NCBI GenBank assembly: GCA_937934705.1
Contig: CALGYY010000036.1
Location: forward strand, 1 to 7,403
DNA: 7,403 nt
From: an uncultured Bacteroidota bacterium
GTDB lineage: Bacteria > Bacteroidota > Bacteroidia > Bacteroidales > CAIWKO01
Reading direction: 5' to 3'
The notes beneath the pieces were generated by a model. It did not search any database. It was given only the letters and a program-made list of their open reading frames with translations, and had not been told where the DNA came from. The first letter of the stretch is position 1. Each line of letters opens with the position of its first letter. Shown here one piece after another: positions 5,370 through 7,403 of the stretch. The translations under genes and the position numbers were made by a program.

Positions 5370-6899
5370 ATGGACAAAGAAAAGAAAAAAATCAGGGGCG
5401 CATTGATCTCGGTATATCACAAGGACCGGATCGGGAAGATTGTTGAACTTCTGGTGAAGCAGGGTGTCCGGATCTGGTCGACCGGCGGAACTTATGATTA
5501 CATCAGGGAGATGGGCGTGGAGGCGGAGACCGTGGAGAGCCTTACGGGTTTTCCTTCGATATTCGGAGGACGTGTTAAAACCCTGCATCCCGCGGTTTTC
5601 GGGGGTATCTTGTACCGGCGGGAACTGGATCAGGACAAGGAAGAAGCAACAAAGTTCAACATTCCGCCTGTTGATCTTGTGATCGTAGACCTCTATCCTT
5701 TTGAAGACAGTCTCAGGGCCGGGGCTGATGAAGCGACGCTGACAGAAAAAATTGATATCGGCGGGATCTCTTTAATCAGGGCGGCGGCCAAGAATTTCAG
5801 GGATGTGCTGATCGTCCCGTCGGTGGAGGATTTTGATCCCCTGATCCGTTTGCTGGAAGAGAAGGAAGCCTTTACCGATCTGTCTGACCGCAGGCGTTTT
5901 GCTGCCAGGGCGTTCAGTGTTTCCTCTCATTACGATTCGGCGATTTTCAATTACTTTAACAGGGAAGAAAAGCTTCCTCACTTCCGCTACAGCGGCAATG
6001 GTTGTCTTCCGCTCCGTTATGGAGAAAACCCGCATCAGCAGGCGGTGTATTACGGACGGACAGAAGACTGTTTCACCCAGCTTCACGGCAAAGAACTTTC
6101 ATTCAACAACCTTGTTGATATTGATGCTGCACTGGGTCTGATCATGGATTTCAGCAGGCCTGCCTTCGCGGTCATCAAGCACACGAATGCCTGCGGCGCG
6201 GCAGAGCGTGATGAACTTGTAAGCGCATGGAAGGATGCCCTGGCGGGTGACCCGGTTTCAGCCTTCGGCGGGGTGCTGGTTTGCAACCGCAATGTGGATG
6301 AGGAATGTGCCGCGGAAATCAATAAAATTTTCTTCGAGGTTCTCCTTGCCCCGGGCTTTGAAAAAAATGCCCTTGAAATACTTAAACAAAAGAAAAACAG
6401 AGTACTTTTGCAGACGAAAGCATTGGATTTCCCCTCCGCACAATTCAAAAGTCTCCTCAACGGGATGGTCCTCCAGGATAAGGACCTGAAGGTTGAAACC
6501 CCCGAAGATCTGCGGACGGTCACCAAAGTGTCCCCTGATGCGCAGCAAACAGATGACCTTTTGTTTGCCAACATCCTGGTGAAACATACCAAGTCGAATG
6601 CGATCATCCTGGCGAAAGGCAGACAACTGATCGGCAGCGGCATCGGGCAGACTTCAAGGGTGGATGCCCTGCGGCAGGCCATTATCAAGGCCAGGGCATT
6701 TGGTTTTGAGACGGAGGGTGCTGTGATGGCTTCAGACGCTTTCTTCCCTTTTCCCGATTGTGTGGAAATTGCAAACGAGGCGGGAATAAAGGCGGTCATC
6801 CAGCCGGGCGGTTCGGTACGTGATCAGGACTCGGTGGATGCATGTGACAAGGCGGGGATGGCGATGGTAATGACAGGATTCAGACATTTCAAACATTAG
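5370..6899 (+). CDS. purH: Bifunctional phosphoribosylaminoimidazolecarboxamide formyltransferase / IMP cyclohydrolase
   Basis: PurH catalyses the last two steps of de novo purine synthesis in the cytoplasm: formylation of AICAR to FAICAR, then ring closure to IMP. Numbered from ATG 5370 (509 residues; E. coli PurH is slightly longer), the N-terminal cyclohydrolase/MGS-like domain (about 1-195) has WSTGGT (36-41), GGRVKTLHP (66-74), VIVDLYPFE (104-112) and IDIGGISLIRAAAKN (128-142). The C-terminal transformylase (about 205-509) has LRYGENPHQQA (215-225), FNNLVDIDAAL (245-255), VIKHTNACG with the catalytic Lys-His pair (K270, H271), SAFGGVLVCNR (297-307), GIGQTSRVDA (424-433) and the C-terminal GFRHFKH. 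The frame is open upstream to 5184, but those 62 codons are low-complexity non-homologous sequence covering the promoter region, so 5370 is preferred. No internal damage is visible. mreB follows after 26 bases. Confidence 0.97.
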   Translation: MDKEKKKIRGALISVYHKDRIGKIVELLVKQGVRIWSTGGTYDYIREMGVEAETVESLTGFPSIFGGRVKTLHPAVFGGILYRRELDQDKEEATKFNIPPVDLVIVDLYPFEDSLRAGADEATLTEKIDIGGISLIRAAAKNFRDVLIVPSVEDFDPLIRLLEEKEAFTDLSDRRRFAARAFSVSSHYDSAIFNYFNREEKLPHFRYSGNGCLPLRYGENPHQQAVYYGRTEDCFTQLHGKELSFNNLVDIDAALGLIMDFSRPAFAVIKHTNACGAAERDELVSAWKDALAGDPVSAFGGVLVCNRNVDEECAAEINKIFFEVLLAPGFEKNALEILKQKKNRVLLQTKALDFPSAQFKSLLNGMVLQDKDLKVETPEDLRTVTKVSPDAQQTDDLLFANILVKHTKSNAIILAKGRQLIGSGIGQTSRVDALRQAIIKARAFGFETEGAVMASDAFFPFPDCVEIANEAGIKAVIQPGGSVRDQDSVDACDKAGMAMVMTGFRHFKH

Positions 6900-6925
6900 A
6901 AACAAAGACAGACACAAAATATTTT

Positions 6926-7356
6926 ATGGGACTTTTATCGTTGTTTACCAAAGAGATTGCTATTGACCTGGGGACGGCCAATACGGTGATCATTTACAAT
7001 GACAAGGTAGTGGTGGATGAGCCTTCGATTATTGCCATTGACCGTTTGACGAACAAAACCATCGCCGTCGGGAAGAAGGCGATGATGATGCACGGGAAGA
7101 CGCATGAGAACATCCGCACGGTTCGCCCATTGCGTGACGGGGTGATCGCTGATTTCCAGTCGGCCGAGATCATGATCAAGGAATTCATCCGGATGATCAA
7201 TCCCCGGAAGAGTTTGTTTCCTCCTGCATTGAAAATGGTGATCTGTATTCCCAGCGGGATCACTGAGGTGGAGGAGCGTGCGGTGCGGGATTCCGCGGAG
7301 CAGGCCGGGGCCAAGGAGGTCAGGCTGATTCACGAACCCATGGCGGCAGCTATCGG
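6926..7356 (+). CDS. mreB: Rod shape-determining protein MreB, N-terminal part (truncated by contig end)
   Basis: MreB is the bacterial actin that forms membrane-bound filaments and guides lateral cell-wall synthesis with MreC, MreD, RodA and PBP2. The first 144 residues are present, of about 340 usual. After a short amphipathic N-terminus (MGLLSLFTKE), the actin-type phosphate-1 loop IAIDLGTANT lies at 11-20. DEPSIIAID (31-39), AVGKKA (47-52), VRPLRDGVIADF (66-77), VICIPSGITEVEERAV (105-120) and IHEPMAAAIG (135-144) follow. In Bacteroidota mreB commonly follows purH and leads mreC, mreD, mrdA and rodA; the 26-base gap without a visible promoter suggests co-transcription with purH. Genomic sequence ends at about 7356: the next bases are adapter, so the apparent continuation DRKSVV-stop is artificial. 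The gene itself is presumably intact in the organism. Confidence 0.96.
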
Positions 7357-7403
7357 AGATCGGAAGAGCGTCGTGTAGGGAAAGAGTGTAGATCTCGGTG
7401 GTC
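7357..7403. other. Illumina TruSeq adapter sequence (assembly contamination)
   Basis: The last 47 bases begin AGATCGGAAGAGCGTCGTGT and continue with AGGGAAAGAGTGTAGATCTC then GGTGGTC. This is base for base the start of the reverse complement of the TruSeq universal (P5-side) adapter as I know it, stopping 11 bases short of its end. It is read-through adapter left at a contig end, not genomic DNA. It replaces the continuation of mreB, and supplies the false stop codon near 7378. The first base, A7357, could be either genomic or adapter. Confidence 0.97.

Noticed and set aside
6177..6197. PurH active-site segment KHTNACG instead of the E. coli-like KH-NPCG
   Set aside because: The catalytic Lys-His pair is intact, and Ala in place of Pro is, as I recall, common in Bacteroidota PurH, so it is not an unusual substitution.
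7358..7378. Apparent natural truncation of MreB with C-terminal DRKSVV
   Set aside because: Those codons are Illumina adapter sequence, not genome.
1..7403. CRISPR array, tRNA, rRNA, transposase, toxin-antitoxin, phage or defence genes
   Set aside because: I looked on both strands and saw no regularly spaced repeats, RNA-gene signatures or proteins of these families in the window.

Overview
The window most likely comes from a Bacteroidota (Bacteroidetes) genome, probably an environmental or metagenome-assembled Bacteroidales-like organism. Three observations point there. Promoter-like -7 elements of the TAnnTTTG type sit upstream of several genes, and starts lack clear Shine-Dalgarno sequences. 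One gene resembles GldN of the type IX secretion/gliding machinery. The purH-mreB order, with an FtsX/MacB-type permease divergent from purH, is typical of the phylum.

Layout. On the minus strand, from left to right: the N-terminal part of an unrecognised membrane-anchored or lipidated protein running off the left edge (1-335); a class III-type polyphosphate kinase 2 (515-1387); a lipoprotein with two GldN-like units (1569-2645) followed by a good rho-independent terminator; a secreted FISUMP-domain protein (2828-3388); a 545-base stretch with no convincing gene (3389-3933) but a few short repeats; and an ABC transporter permease of the MacB/FtsX type (3934-5181). From a divergent intergenic region, the plus strand carries purH (5370-6899) and, 26 bases later, the first 144 codons of mreB (from 6926).

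The right end is not genomic. From 7357 to 7403 the sequence matches the reverse complement of the Illumina TruSeq universal (P5-side) adapter. The mreB reading frame therefore breaks off at about 7356, and the last six residues plus stop of the apparent ORF are encoded by adapter.

Functionally this is mostly ordinary chromosome: purine synthesis (PurH), cell-shape determination (MreB), polyphosphate-driven nucleotide phosphorylation (PPK2) and envelope proteins. The minus-strand genes are separated by gaps and mostly have their own promoter-like signals, so they look like single transcription units; purH-mreB looks like an operon. I see no new multi-gene system. The most biologically interesting item is the stand-alone tandem GldN-like lipoprotein; the most practically important one is the adapter tail.
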